Origin: Bacillota bacterium
GTDB lineage: Bacteria; Bacillota; Clostridia; Lachnospirales; Lachnospiraceae
DNA length: 64,000 bases
Assembly: GCA_023421075.1 (NCBI GenBank)
Contig: JAEZUM010000022.1
Coordinates: forward strand, 1 to 64,000
Reading direction: 5' to 3'
The notes beneath the pieces are model-generated. The model searched no databases. It was not told the origin of the DNA and saw nothing but the letters and a program-made list of their open reading frames with translations. A program made the position numbers and the translations under genes. Below, piece after piece: positions 43,708 to 52,876 of this stretch. Each line of letters starts with the position of its first letter. Position 1 is the stretch's first letter.

Positions 43708-45010
43708 TAACCATCTTCCTAAGTTCACCTAAGAAAGATAACGATCCAAAAGCAAGGATTACATCCTCGTCCTTCGCTTCCTTATACGCCAAACGAACTG
43801 CCTGCTCTGTTGTCTTCGCATCGAAGACGACAGGGCAGTATTTTTGAGCTTCTATGGCTAATTGAGAAGAGTCTAATGCCCTACTGTTATTCGAAGCCAG
43901 CGTAATGATAATATGAGCAAGAGGTGCCGTCAATTCAAGTATTCGAAGATAATCCTTATCTGCGAACACCCCCATTATATAGATTATTCTTCGATCTGAA
44001 AAATACTCTCGAATAGAATCAACCAGCTTCAAAGCCGCATCCTCGTTATGGGCACCATCAATGATAAAGTATGGTTTTGTAGAAATAATCTCAAATCTTC
44101 CGCTCCATCTTGTGATCGCAAGACCATGTAATACGGATTGTTGATGAATCTCATATCCCTGTTGTCTTAAACTCTCTGTTGCTGTTATGGCCAACATAGC
44201 ATTGGTGATCTGATGCCTGCCCAGAAGAGTAATCCGATATTTCTGCCCTCCATATTCAAAGATGGTCTCTCCGGGAGCAAAATGTTGCACCTTTGCTTCG
44301 GAGGCATCCATTACAGTCAATGGTGCCTTCTTCTCCTTTGTGACTTCCTTCAGCACATCGATTATCTCCGGATTCGTATTACAGGTTACAACCGGTACCG
44401 CCTCTTTAATAATACCGGCCTTTTCTCGTGCAATCTGAGATAAAGTATCTCCGAGGTATTGCATATGATCCATACTGATCGAGGTTATGACACAGCAAAC
44501 CGGTTTTTTCATCACATTCGTCGCATCCAGTCTTCCGCCAAGTCCGACTTCAACTACCGCAAAGTCAACTTCCTGCCAGGCAAAATATAAAAATGCCATA
44601 GCCGTCTCCAGCTCAAAGGCGGTTGGATGAGCCCAGCCATCTCTTACCATCGCTTCACAGGTTTGTTTGATGAGAGAAATCGTATCACTTACCCCCTGCC
44701 TTGTGATATATTCCGTAACATAATCTTCCGTTCCTATCCTATTCTTTTTTGCGAAAATCTGAATTCTCTCACGGTAACAAAAGACGGCCGGTGAGATATA
44801 TCGACCGACCTTATAGCCCTGTGTCGCAAGGATCGAGGCCAGATATGCGGTCGTTGAACCTTTTCCGTTGGTTCCGGCTACATGAATTACCTTCACCTTA
44901 TCCTGAGGATTACCAAGCCTTAATAAAAGCTCGGTTACTGACTCCAACGTGAGCTCATACCCATATTGATTAGAGTCATCAATGTATTCTCTTGCTTCTT
45001 CGTAGGTCAT
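43676..45010 (-). CDS. folC: Folylpolyglutamate synthase / dihydrofolate synthase FolC
   Basis: Adds glutamate to folates, and may make dihydrofolate. Motifs: P-loop VIHVAGTNGKGSTTAYLASIL, the Mur-ligase-type centre VEVGLGGRLDATNV, and DGAHNEDAALKLV with the C-terminal domain. I start at ATG 45010 (MTYEEAREYID); the ATG at 45031 overlaps GGAGG, while GGAGGT sits about 13 bases ahead of 45010, so the start is slightly uncertain. 444 residues. It overlaps the plus-strand gene tail by 32 bases. Confidence 0.94.
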   Translation of the reverse strand: MTYEEAREYIDDSNQYGYELTLESVTELLLRLGNPQDKVKVIHVAGTNGKGSTTAYLASILATQGYKVGRYISPAVFCYRERIQIFAKKNRIGTEDYVTEYITRQGVSDTISLIKQTCEAMVRDGWAHPTAFELETAMAFLYFAWQEVDFAVVEVGLGGRLDATNVMKKPVCCVITSISMDHMQYLGDTLSQIAREKAGIIKEAVPVVTCNTNPEIIDVLKEVTKEKKAPLTVMDASEAKVQHFAPGETIFEYGGQKYRITLLGRHQITNAMLAITATESLRQQGYEIHQQSVLHGLAITRWSGRFEIISTKPYFIIDGAHNEDAALKLVDSIREYFSDRRIIYIMGVFADKDYLRILELTAPLAHIIITLASNNSRALDSSQLAIEAQKYCPVVFDAKTTEQAVRLAYKEAKDEDVILAFGSLSFLGELRKMVTIPQDLDLED

Positions 45011-45076
45011 AGTAAGTTCCCGTACCTCCATGTATTAAACAGATAAATGCTATTTGCATTTAAAACTGAAAAGTAT

Positions 45077-46285
45077 TTATTTCTCGTTCACGACCTGGAA
45101 TATAAAAAATTTCAGATAATAGGATTCATCAGCTGCCCACAGTATCGGATGATCCGGAGCCTGAGTACGATATTCCACTTGTCGGATCCGCTTCTTCACA
45201 TTTTTCGCTGCCTGACCTATCGTCTCCGCAAATAAATCCGGAGTCATGAAGTGAGAACAGGAACAAGTAGCCAGATATCCACCATCCTTAACCAGCTTCA
45301 TAGCTCTGAGGTTAATCTCACGATATCCCTTGATTGCATTTTTTACTGAATTCTTGGATTTAGTAAATGCAGGTGGATCTAGGATGACAACATCAAACAG
45401 CTCACCCTTCTTCTCGTATTCCGGCAGCAGATCAAAGACATCCGCTGAAAGGAATTTCACGGTGTCCGACAATCCATTCAAAGCGGCATTTTCTGTAGCT
45501 TGGGCTACTCCAAGGTCTGAAGCATCCACACCAATTACCTCTCTCGCACCACTCAACCCTGCATTCAGTGCAAAGGATCCGGTATGGGTAAAGCAATCCA
45601 GAACACGGGCACCTTTACATAGTCTTGCAATTGCTGCACGATTGTATTTTTGATCCAGAAAGAAACCGGTTTTCTGGCCTTCTGCAACATCTACCAGATA
45701 TTTTACTCCATTTTCAAGAATTTCAACCTTCGTATCAAAAGGTTCCCCGATGAAGCCCTTAATTCGCTCCATTCCTTCATTCAGTCGAACCTTAGCATCA
45801 CTTCGTTCATAGACTCCTCGGATATTAATCCCCTCTGATGCAAGTATTTCCTTAAGAATATCAACAATCGTGAGCTTCCATCGGTCAATTCCCAAAGCCA
45901 GCGACTGTACCACCAGAACATCCGAGAACTTATCGATCACAATCCCCGGAAGGAAATCCGCTTCACCAAAGATGATTCTGCAGCTGTCGGTATCCACTGT
46001 GGTCTTGCGATAATCCCAGGCATCTTTCACTCTCATAGCTAGAAACGAATCATCGATTTCCTGACCCTTGATTCTGGACATTAATCGAACCGTAATCTTG
46101 GAATTTGTATTGATGAAGCCGCAACCAAGGTAATAATCATCAAAATCATGGACAGTTACCAGGTCTCCATTCTCATACTCGCCCAAAATCGTATCTATCT
46201 CGTTATCATAAATCCAGAGACCACCACTTTTCAGGGTTCTTCCTTCGCCTTTTCGTAATTTTACAATTGCTTTTTCCTTATTCAT
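45077..46285 (-). CDS. rlmI: RlmI-like 23S rRNA (cytosine-5) methyltransferase
   Basis: 402 residues from the ATG at 46285, which has GGAGGTATGT; the frame continues to 46363. An N-terminal PUA domain (IVKLRKGEGRTLKSGGLWIYDNEID) and an EEHEE-like linker precede a SAM-binding Rossmann domain (VLDCFTHTGSFALNAGLSGA, VIGVDASD, VVILDPPAFTKSK with a catalytic Cys in ATCSCSHFM). RlmI makes 5-methylcytosine at position 1962 of E. coli 23S rRNA; the site here is inferred. It probably shares a transcript with the gtrA and pilT-like genes upstream. Confidence 0.9.
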   Translation of the reverse strand: MNKEKAIVKLRKGEGRTLKSGGLWIYDNEIDTILGEYENGDLVTVHDFDDYYLGCGFINTNSKITVRLMSRIKGQEIDDSFLAMRVKDAWDYRKTTVDTDSCRIIFGEADFLPGIVIDKFSDVLVVQSLALGIDRWKLTIVDILKEILASEGINIRGVYERSDAKVRLNEGMERIKGFIGEPFDTKVEILENGVKYLVDVAEGQKTGFFLDQKYNRAAIARLCKGARVLDCFTHTGSFALNAGLSGAREVIGVDASDLGVAQATENAALNGLSDTVKFLSADVFDLLPEYEKKGELFDVVILDPPAFTKSKNSVKNAIKGYREINLRAMKLVKDGGYLATCSCSHFMTPDLFAETIGQAAKNVKKRIRQVEYRTQAPDHPILWAADESYYLKFFIFQVVNEK

Positions 46286-46406
46286 ACATACCTCCATTCT
46301 ACTGTGCAAGGACAGCATCTCTAAAACGTTATACAGGCTGTCGTATACAAGCATTACAACCATGCTGTTTTACGGCAGCCCATGTGTTAATCTTAGACTT
46401 ATTATT

Positions 46407-46844
46407 CTACTTGTTCTTATTAAAGATAAATATTTTACTAAATAAATAGTTTAATACAATTACAACGACCGCAATGACCGCTTTCACAATAAGACGATGA
46501 AATCCGAGCACATCAATAAACAGATACATACCTGCCTGCTCTACCCCTAAGGTAATCAGTCTTGCTCCAAAGAATTTCGACATCTTTCTGGCTTCATCCG
46601 CCAGACTTTTACTTTTTGATAGGAAAACCTGCTTCTTATTTACAAAGTAAGCAAAGGTGACAGCGATAACCCAGGCAATTGCATTTGCGGTAAGATTCTT
46701 AAGACCTAGCCTGTATAAGCTTTCATAACTGATGAAATTAACGACCGTAGTCAACACACCTGCGATGATATAAGCGATTGTTTCCCGGTTCACGATCTTA
46801 TTGATTAGTTTTATGATTAATGTCTTCAATGATATCCTTCCCAT
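46407..46844 (-). CDS. GtrA-like family membrane protein
   Basis: 145 residues, four membrane segments. The GtrA/PF04138 pattern is clear (AGVLTTVVNFISYESLY, NAIAWVIAVTFAYFVNKKQVF, GFHRLIVKAVIAVVVIVLNYLFSKIFIF). GtrA-like proteins help flip undecaprenyl- or polyprenyl-linked sugars. The first ATG sits right after GGA of the pilT stop region, too close for that ribosome site; a TTG a few codons in has GGGAAGG at a better distance. It follows the pilT-like gene by three bases. A function tied to the pilT-like product is not known. Confidence 0.85.
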   Translation of the reverse strand: MGRISLKTLIIKLINKIVNRETIAYIIAGVLTTVVNFISYESLYRLGLKNLTANAIAWVIAVTFAYFVNKKQVFLSKSKSLADEARKMSKFFGARLITLGVEQAGMYLFIDVLGFHRLIVKAVIAVVVIVLNYLFSKIFIFNKNK

Positions 46845-46847
46845 TCC

Positions 46848-47930
46848 TTACAAATTATCATCCTTAACGAAATAAAATAATCTTTTTTCCATAGCCGGAA
46901 CATCCATAGAGAAGCTCAGTGCCTGTTCCTTTGTAATTTTACCAAACAGATATAATTCATAGATTGCATCGTCCATCGCCTTCATTCCGTTTTTCTTACT
47001 GGATTGAAGATAGGTTTCCATCTGATGGATCTTGCCATCCCGGATCAGACTGCGGATTGCCGGATTGGACAACAATACCTCAAAAGCAGCTACACGACCG
47101 GAGCCGTCCGCTGTCGGAATGAGCTGTTGTGAGATTACTCCCTCTAGCACGGAGGCCAACTGTACTCGAATCTGCTGTTGATTGGCAGCCGGGAACACAT
47201 CGATAATTCGGTTCACACTGTTGACACTCCCCAAGGTATGTAAGGTCGAGAACACAAGATGTCCCATTTCTGCAGCAGATATTGCAATCTGCATTGTCTC
47301 ATAATCCTTCATCTCACCAATTAAGATCACATCCGGGTCCTCTCGCAGAATGACACGTAGGGCATTGGCATAGGATAGAGAGTCAGTACCGATCTCTCTC
47401 TGATTTACAATTGATTTATTATGGCGATGGAGGTATTCGATCGGATCCTCCAGGGTAATGATATGACGATTGTCGTTTGAATTAATCTCATTAATCAAGG
47501 CTGCCAGGGTGGTAGATCTTCCGCTTCCGGCAGGACCTGAGACCAATACCAGACCTCTCTTCTTCTTCGATAATTCTACTACCGAGTCGGGAATACCCAG
47601 CTCCTGTGGTGATGGAATCTCTGTGTATATAATCCGAATGACCAAAGCATAGGAGCCTCTTTGTTTGAATACATTCACCCGAAATCTTCCTACATTCGTT
47701 ATCGCATAGGAGAAATCAACCTCTCCATTGATATTAAGTGCATCCACTAATCTCTGCGGTACGATTGACATGACAATGGACTCTATATCCGTCGGTCCCA
47801 AAACCTCATAGTCCATGTTAATCAACTCTCCGTTAATTCTGCATTTCGGTGGTACCCCTACTGTCAGGTGCAAATCAGATGCTTTTCTATTCTGAGCATC
47901 CAACAGCAGCTCATTCATTAAGTGCTTCAT
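46848..47930 (-). CDS. pilT: PilT-like secretion/pilus-retraction ATPase with Arg in Walker A
   Basis: 360 residues from ATG 47930 (GGGGGAAGGT before it); the frame opens with a GTG at 47984. The PilT features are present: N-terminal PAS-like domain, VSGPAGSGRSTTLAALI, Asp box ITLEDPIEYLHRH, Walker B DVILIGEMKD, and His box GHLVFSTLHT. The Walker A Lys is replaced by Arg138 (AGA codon), which usually abolishes nucleotide hydrolysis. No pilin or assembly genes are nearby. It may be an inactive or altered motor; the surrounding conservation argues against a pseudogene. Confidence 0.85.
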   Translation of the reverse strand: MKHLMNELLLDAQNRKASDLHLTVGVPPKCRINGELINMDYEVLGPTDIESIVMSIVPQRLVDALNINGEVDFSYAITNVGRFRVNVFKQRGSYALVIRIIYTEIPSPQELGIPDSVVELSKKKRGLVLVSGPAGSGRSTTLAALINEINSNDNRHIITLEDPIEYLHRHNKSIVNQREIGTDSLSYANALRVILREDPDVILIGEMKDYETMQIAISAAEMGHLVFSTLHTLGSVNSVNRIIDVFPAANQQQIRVQLASVLEGVISQQLIPTADGSGRVAAFEVLLSNPAIRSLIRDGKIHQMETYLQSSKKNGMKAMDDAIYELYLFGKITKEQALSFSMDVPAMEKRLFYFVKDDNL

Positions 47931-48074
47931 ACCTTCCCCCACAATACCGTTCACATCCAGGTATATCCCTTTCCTCTTGATCACACAAAATATGCCCCTT
48001 CTCTTTGGCTAACGATTGGCTGTACTGGAATTTTAGCACATTTTGCAGTAATATACAATTGATGAATCTTCGAA

Positions 48075-48103
48075 TTGTTTTTTTTTCAATTTTCGTGTAA
48101 AAT
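48075..48103 (+). promoter_or_regulatory. Candidate promoter of the ABC-F gene
   Basis: TTGTTT (48075-48080), 17 bases, TAAAAT (48098-48103). A 95-base leader to the start codon follows, longer than usual; I saw no clear attenuator hairpin in it. Confidence 0.5.
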
Positions 48104-48197
48104 AGTAATTCGTAGTGTCAAAATGATAAACCTGTCAGTAGTTCATGAAAGTATGAATTTAAATGGTATAAATAGCCTTTTAGGCACGGAGGTAATA

Positions 48198-49748
48198 ATG
48201 AGTATTTTAAATGTAACAAATCTTAGTCATGGTTTTGGCGATAGAGCTATCTTCCATGATGTATCCTTTCGTCTTCTCAAAGGGGAACACATCGGACTAA
48301 TCGGTGCCAACGGAGAAGGCAAGTCCACCTTTATGAATATCGTCACCGGAAAACTGATGCCGGATGAGGGTAAAGTGGAATGGTCCAAGCATGTACACGT
48401 AGGTTACCTAGACCAGCATGCTATGCTGGAAAAGGGCATGACTCTGCGTAGTGTACTTCAATCTGCTTTCGCCTATCTTTTTGAATTAGAGGATAAGATG
48501 AATCAGATCTGTGATACCATGGGTGATGCAGAGGGTGATGCTTTGAATGATATGATTGAGGAGCTCGGAACCATCCAGGAGCTCTTAGCAATGCATGACT
48601 TCTATATTATTGACAGTAAGGTTGAGGAAATTGCACATGCACTGGGTCTGGACGAGATCGGACTGGACAATGATGTAACCGACTTAAGCGGTGGTCAGAG
48701 AACAAAGCTTCTCTTAGGAAAGCTGTTGTTAGAGAAACCGGACATTCTATTATTGGATGAGCCGACCAATTATCTTGATGTACAGCATATTGAATGGTTG
48801 AAGCGCTATCTGACAGAATATGAGAATGCCTTTATACTGATCTCGCATGATATCCCCTTCCTAAACAGTGTGGTAAATATCATTTATCATATGGAGAATC
48901 AAGAGTTGAATCGTTATGTAGGCGATTATGATAAATTCCTGGAAGTTCATGAAATGAAGAAGCGACAGCTGGAAGCAGCTTATAACCGTCAGCAGAAGGA
49001 AATCGAAGAGCTGGAGGACTTTGTAGCGCGTAATAAGGCCAGAGTATCAACACGTAACATGGCGATGTCCAGACAGAAGAAGCTGGATAAGATGGATGTC
49101 ATCGAGCTTGCTAGAGAAAAGCCCAAGCCGGAATTCAATTTCAAGGAAGCCCGCGCAGCCGGCCGATATATCTTTCAGACAGAGGACCTGGTCATCGGTT
49201 ATGATGAGCCTCTTTCCTCTCCCCTGACTCTGTCCATGGAGCGTGGAGATAAGATTGTTCTTGTTGGTGCCAATGGTATCGGTAAAACTACGCTACTGAA
49301 GAGTATCTTAGGCTTAATTCCATCCCTCAGCGGTAAGGTTACATTGGGTGACTACTTAAGCATTGGTTATTTTGAACAAGAAATGGGGCCCAGTACCAAC
49401 ACCTGTCTCGAAGAGCTTTGGAAGGAATTCCCCGGTTATACACAATATGAGGTTCGTTCTGCTCTCGCAAAATGTGGTCTCACCACAAAGCATATTGAGA
49501 GTCAGGTACGTGTACTCAGCGGTGGAGAGCAAGCAAAGGTACGCCTCTGTAAGCTGATCAATCGTGAGACGAACATTCTCTTATTGGACGAGCCTACGAA
49601 TCATCTGGATGTCGATGCGAAGGAAGAATTAAAACGAGCGCTCAGAGCATTTAAGGGAAGCATACTCTTAATCTGTCATGAGCCTGAATTCTATGCGGAT
49701 GTAGCCACTAAAGTATGGGATTGCAGTAAGTGGACCACGAAAATATAG
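48198..49748 (+). CDS. ABC-F family ribosome-associated ATPase
   Basis: 516 residues from ATG 48198 with GGAGGTAATA; the frame opens at 48075. Two ABC domains without membrane segments: Walker A GANGEGKST and GANGIGKTT, signatures LSGGQRTKLLLGKLLLEKP and LSGGEQAKVRLCKLI, Walker B LLLDEPTNYLD and LLLDEPTNHLD. They are joined by a charged coiled linker (EEIEELEDFVARNKARVST). This matches the YbiT/YkpA (EttA-like) group of translation factors more than antibiotic-resistance proteins, as the linker lacks a long antibiotic-resistance-domain insertion. The long hairpin at 49769 follows as its terminator. Confidence 0.92.
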   Translation: MSILNVTNLSHGFGDRAIFHDVSFRLLKGEHIGLIGANGEGKSTFMNIVTGKLMPDEGKVEWSKHVHVGYLDQHAMLEKGMTLRSVLQSAFAYLFELEDKMNQICDTMGDAEGDALNDMIEELGTIQELLAMHDFYIIDSKVEEIAHALGLDEIGLDNDVTDLSGGQRTKLLLGKLLLEKPDILLLDEPTNYLDVQHIEWLKRYLTEYENAFILISHDIPFLNSVVNIIYHMENQELNRYVGDYDKFLEVHEMKKRQLEAAYNRQQKEIEELEDFVARNKARVSTRNMAMSRQKKLDKMDVIELAREKPKPEFNFKEARAAGRYIFQTEDLVIGYDEPLSSPLTLSMERGDKIVLVGANGIGKTTLLKSILGLIPSLSGKVTLGDYLSIGYFEQEMGPSTNTCLEELWKEFPGYTQYEVRSALAKCGLTTKHIESQVRVLSGGEQAKVRLCKLINRETNILLLDEPTNHLDVDAKEELKRALRAFKGSILLICHEPEFYADVATKVWDCSKWTTKI

Positions 49749-49768
49749 TACTAAATCAATAAGCTTAT

Positions 49769-49911
49769 GCTACGAAGGCTATATCTACACGGACGACTCT
49801 TACGTGAGATTTCGAACCTCTGACACCCATAGATATTGTTCGGTTGTCAGCCGTAACGAAATTCACCTGCAAGATCATCCTTGTAGATACAGCCTTTCGT
49901 AGCTTTTTGCT
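49769..49911 (+). terminator. Long hairpin acting as terminator of the ABC-F gene
   Basis: An imperfect hairpin of about 135 bases: GCTACGAA-GGCTATATCTACA (49769-49789) pairs with 49883-49903 with one bulge, then GGACGACTC...GAGATTTCG with 49851-49880, then CTGACA with TGTCAG near 49820-49850. It is followed by TTTTT (49904-49908). Far longer than a normal terminator; it may also be a regulatory or mobile repeat. Confidence 0.65.
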
Positions 49912-50003
49912 TATTCATATTATATATAATTTTCTCTTATTATCTTTATGGTTCCCTTTTTCTTTCTTGTGAGAAATAAATGCTATTGTATATAATTCGT
50001 ACT

Positions 50004-50846
50004 CTATATCCTTCCGAAGGTTCCGCTTCGTATCTCCTTAAAAGCCTGATCAAGCTCGTCACTGGTATTCATAACGATCGGTCCGCCCCAGGCAATCGGC
50101 TCATGCAACGGCTTACCGGATAAAACAAACATTCTTAACGGCTGCTTTCCGGCGGTTATTACAAGTTCCTCTCCTTTATGAAAGAGAACTGCATGCTTTG
50201 CAGTAATAAGTTGCTTCTCCTCGCCTCCAAAATATCCTTCTCCATCCACTATATAGACAAAAACAGTATCCTCGGGATTGGTTCGTAATTCCCAGGTATA
50301 TGCCTTTTCCAGTGATACATCTAGAAAGGAGGCATTCACATAATCTCCCTGTGTTGCTCCATTCTGTCCTTTATAAATGCCGGCTATAATTCCGACCTGA
50401 CATCCTTCCTCATTCACAATCGGTATTTTATCTGCGGATAAATCGCGATACTGGGGAGGTACCATTTTCGATTTTTTCGGAAGATTTAGCCATACCTGCA
50501 CACCAAGCATACGCTCCGACGGTTGCGGCATCTCCTGATGAAGCACTGCTTTTCCTGCTGTCATCCACTGACAGCCGCCATCCTGGATCGTCCCCTTATT
50601 GCCCATGCTGTCACCATGCTCAATTTGTCCCTTTATCAAGTAGGTAATCGTCTCAATCCCCCGGTGAGGATGCCACGGAAAGCCCTTTACATAATCCTGT
50701 GGATTCTGCGAATCAAAGGCATCCAGCATTAAAAACGGATCAAAATCGTGTACATTAGCATATCCGATTACGCGAATCAGCTTTACACCTGCTCCATCTG
50801 TCTGAGCAGACCCGGTTACGATCTTATTAATCTCCCGTGCACTCAT
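50004..50846 (-). CDS. Pirin family protein
   Basis: 280 residues of two cupin domains. The metal site is complete: His59 and His61 (HPHRGIET), His103 and Glu105 (LHQEMP), as in human pirin. Pirins bind iron and some have quercetinase activity or act as redox-linked partners; the bacterial role is often unknown. The C-terminal cupin (WELRTNPEDTVFVYIVDGEGYF) is intact. GGAGTACTT lies before the ATG. Monocistronic. Confidence 0.92.
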   Translation of the reverse strand: MSAREINKIVTGSAQTDGAGVKLIRVIGYANVHDFDPFLMLDAFDSQNPQDYVKGFPWHPHRGIETITYLIKGQIEHGDSMGNKGTIQDGGCQWMTAGKAVLHQEMPQPSERMLGVQVWLNLPKKSKMVPPQYRDLSADKIPIVNEEGCQVGIIAGIYKGQNGATQGDYVNASFLDVSLEKAYTWELRTNPEDTVFVYIVDGEGYFGGEEKQLITAKHAVLFHKGEELVITAGKQPLRMFVLSGKPLHEPIAWGGPIVMNTSDELDQAFKEIRSGTFGRI

Positions 50847-51082
50847 AAGTACTCCTTTCTAAAACCATGATTAAAGAAGCTTACATCAGTATCCTGCGTT
50901 ATAGTATCATTTGAACTTTAAACTGTGCCCGTATGTGGTGTTAACCTCGGTGATTTTATCAATTTCTTCCATATTTTTATACTAACCTATTTAGGTCAAA
51001 ACATCAAGCGTAACACCGGAAGAAATCAAGAATTTAACTTAAAATCAACTGATAGAAAGCACGCTTCGCGAACATTCTATTG

Positions 51083-51125
51083 TCATGAAGAGAAGGACGT
51101 TGTATCAGCGTCCTTCCCTTCATGA
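51083..51125 (-). terminator. Strong hairpin after the zinc-ribbon gene, no T tract
   Basis: An 18-base inverted repeat with one G.U (51083-51100 with 51108-51125, TCATGAAGAGAAGGACG arms) begins 28 bases after the stop at 51153. There is no T run after it on the minus strand, so terminator function is not certain. Confidence 0.5.
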
Positions 51126-51152
51126 TTTACCTATGCTATTTTTACTTTCTTT

Positions 51153-51545
51153 TTATGTCCTGCGAATGAATTCAGACTTGCATTTTGGGCAGGTGATTGC
51201 GATCTTGCCTTTACCTCGTGGTACACGGATCGTTTGTTTGCATTTAGAACAGGTATAATATTTGTGTGTCTTCGTTCCAACCAACCACAATTTCAGATGG
51301 TTAAGTTTATTTCTCGCATTGGCGGTATACCTCATAAAAGCCATGTTCTCCTTAGACCTCTTTTGAATGTCTCTGGAAAACGCTCGGTAGAGCGCATAAA
51401 GGAATGGAATATATGCCACAACGACCAGTCCGTTAATGCGGGTAAAGGTTATAATGACAGACAAGAGTAACGACAATATAACAAGTGCTCTGGTAAACTG
51501 ATCAAAGCCATATCTTCCGATCATAAAATTACGAATACGATTCAT
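51153..51545 (-). CDS. Zinc-ribbon membrane protein of unknown function
   Basis: 130 residues. Two membrane segments (about 18-36 and 39-57) precede a basic linker (FSRDIQKRSKENMAFMRYTANARNKLNHLK) and a C-terminal zinc ribbon with two CxxC knuckles (YTCSKCKQTIRVPRGKGKIAITCPKCKSEF). The pattern of N-terminal spans and a cytosolic zinc ribbon is common in Lachnospiraceae and has no assigned role. Downstream of a strong AGGTATATG start region. Confidence 0.75.
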   Translation of the reverse strand: MNRIRNFMIGRYGFDQFTRALVILSLLLSVIITFTRINGLVVVAYIPFLYALYRAFSRDIQKRSKENMAFMRYTANARNKLNHLKLWLVGTKTHKYYTCSKCKQTIRVPRGKGKIAITCPKCKSEFIRRT

Positions 51546-51689
51546 TCATATACCTCCGGGTGGTAAAAGATAAGTTCCTATAATAAAATTTTTGGATCTA
51601 TGTACCTATCAAATATCATACTATATCTTATCCCTCTTTCCTATTAAAAATATATAAAGTTTCATAAACATTTCAAACGATAGTCATAA

Positions 51690-51735
51690 AATTGAAATAG
51701 GCGCCCGTTTTATCGGTGCGCCTAATGTATCGCAG
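51690..51735 (-). terminator. Terminator after the cluster 2 LacI gene
   Basis: TAGGCGC/GCGCCTA (51698-51704 and 51718-51724), with a short A/T-rich tail (ATTTCAATTTT) on the minus strand, 35 bases past the stop at 51761. Confidence 0.7.
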
Positions 51736-51760
51736 AAAGATGGCTTGCTCGTCATCTTAA

Positions 51761-52795
51761 TTATTTTACTGTAGTCATGGTTGATTGTCCGATTACCAGT
51801 TCAGCTTCAAAGGTCTTCCTCTCCCTCTTAATCTTGCCATCAATGATATCAAATAAGATTCGGATGGTCTCCTGTGCCATCTCCTCTACCGGTTGGCGAA
51901 TTGTTGTAATCGAGGGGTGATAATAGAAGGAAATATCCATACCATCGTATCCTGCTACGGAGTAGTCCTCCGGTACACGCTTACCCAGTTCAAAGATTGC
52001 CTTACTGGTTCCGACAGCCATACTATCGGAGATGGCAAAAATTGCTGTACACTCTGTATCAGAATTGATTAATTCCTTGGTCACCTCATAACCATATTTC
52101 ATTGAGAAGGTATCCATGGTATCGTCCTTGATATAACGTATTAGTTTCTGATCAAATGGAATAAGATTATCCTCAAGCGCTTTCATATACCCCTCCAGAC
52201 GAAGCTTACCAATGCTCTCATCATCCGGGGGGGCTGAGATAATCGCAATCCTCTTATGACCCAGCTTACACAGGTAATCTACCATCTTATAGCTTTCGGT
52301 AAAATCATCAACGGTTACGAAAGAATAGCTCTCTTTATTAATCTGTTCGGATACACCACCGGTACTCAATATAAAGGGAACTCGCATCTTGTTTAACTTA
52401 TCCTCGGAATGTGAGAAGTATCCGCCCAAGAATACGATTCCTTTTAAACGTTTCTCCTTTTCAAGCAATAATGCTATCTCAATCTCATCTTCATGTTCCT
52501 CTACTCGATGCAAAAGGAAGGAATATTTCTTATCCTGAATCTCACTCTCGAACACCTTAAGCATATTATTAAAGAAGGGGTTGCTGATACCCTTTATCAA
52601 TACCGCAATCGTATTAGATTCAGAACGCTTCAGGTTACGGGCACTGTTGTTCGGAATATAATTATTATCCTTGATCGCCTGCATGATAAGATTTTTTGTC
52701 TCTTCGTTGATGTCTGGATGATTATTGATTGCTCTTGATACCGTACTGACAGCTACGCCGCATATTCTTGCTATATCCTTAATTGTTGTTTCCAT
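51761..52795 (-). CDS. LacI family transcriptional regulator (cluster 2)
   Basis: 344 residues. HTH TTIKDIARICGVAVSTVSRAIN and hinge YIPNNSARNLKR precede the sensor domain (IAVLIKGISNPFFNNML, GHKRIAIISAPPDDESIGKLR, AIFAISDSMAVGTSKAI, VAGYDGMDISFYYHPSITTIRQP). It closes the maltodextrin cluster, 82 bases after malQ on the same strand, and likely controls it. The matching operator may be the cre-like box at 57914, since CcpA and LacI proteins share half-sites. Confidence 0.93.
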   Translation of the reverse strand: METTIKDIARICGVAVSTVSRAINNHPDINEETKNLIMQAIKDNNYIPNNSARNLKRSESNTIAVLIKGISNPFFNNMLKVFESEIQDKKYSFLLHRVEEHEDEIEIALLLEKEKRLKGIVFLGGYFSHSEDKLNKMRVPFILSTGGVSEQINKESYSFVTVDDFTESYKMVDYLCKLGHKRIAIISAPPDDESIGKLRLEGYMKALEDNLIPFDQKLIRYIKDDTMDTFSMKYGYEVTKELINSDTECTAIFAISDSMAVGTSKAIFELGKRVPEDYSVAGYDGMDISFYYHPSITTIRQPVEEMAQETIRILFDIIDGKIKRERKTFEAELVIGQSTMTTVK

Positions 52796-52876
52796 TGTTA
52801 TTCTTCCTCTGCAATGTATTCCTTTTAATACCTTAAAGCATTATAACAATTTCAACACAAAAATGCAATGCGCTCT

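Noticed and set aside
48104..48197. Leader peptide attenuator for the ABC-F gene
   Set aside because: The 95-base leader has no clear short open frame with a ribosome site and no competing hairpins.
49796..49830. A tRNA-like T-arm (TTCGAAA flanked by AGAGG and TCTC on the minus strand)
   Set aside because: It lies inside the long hairpin at 49769-49903; no acceptor stem, D-arm or anticodon arm can be fitted, so it is chance.
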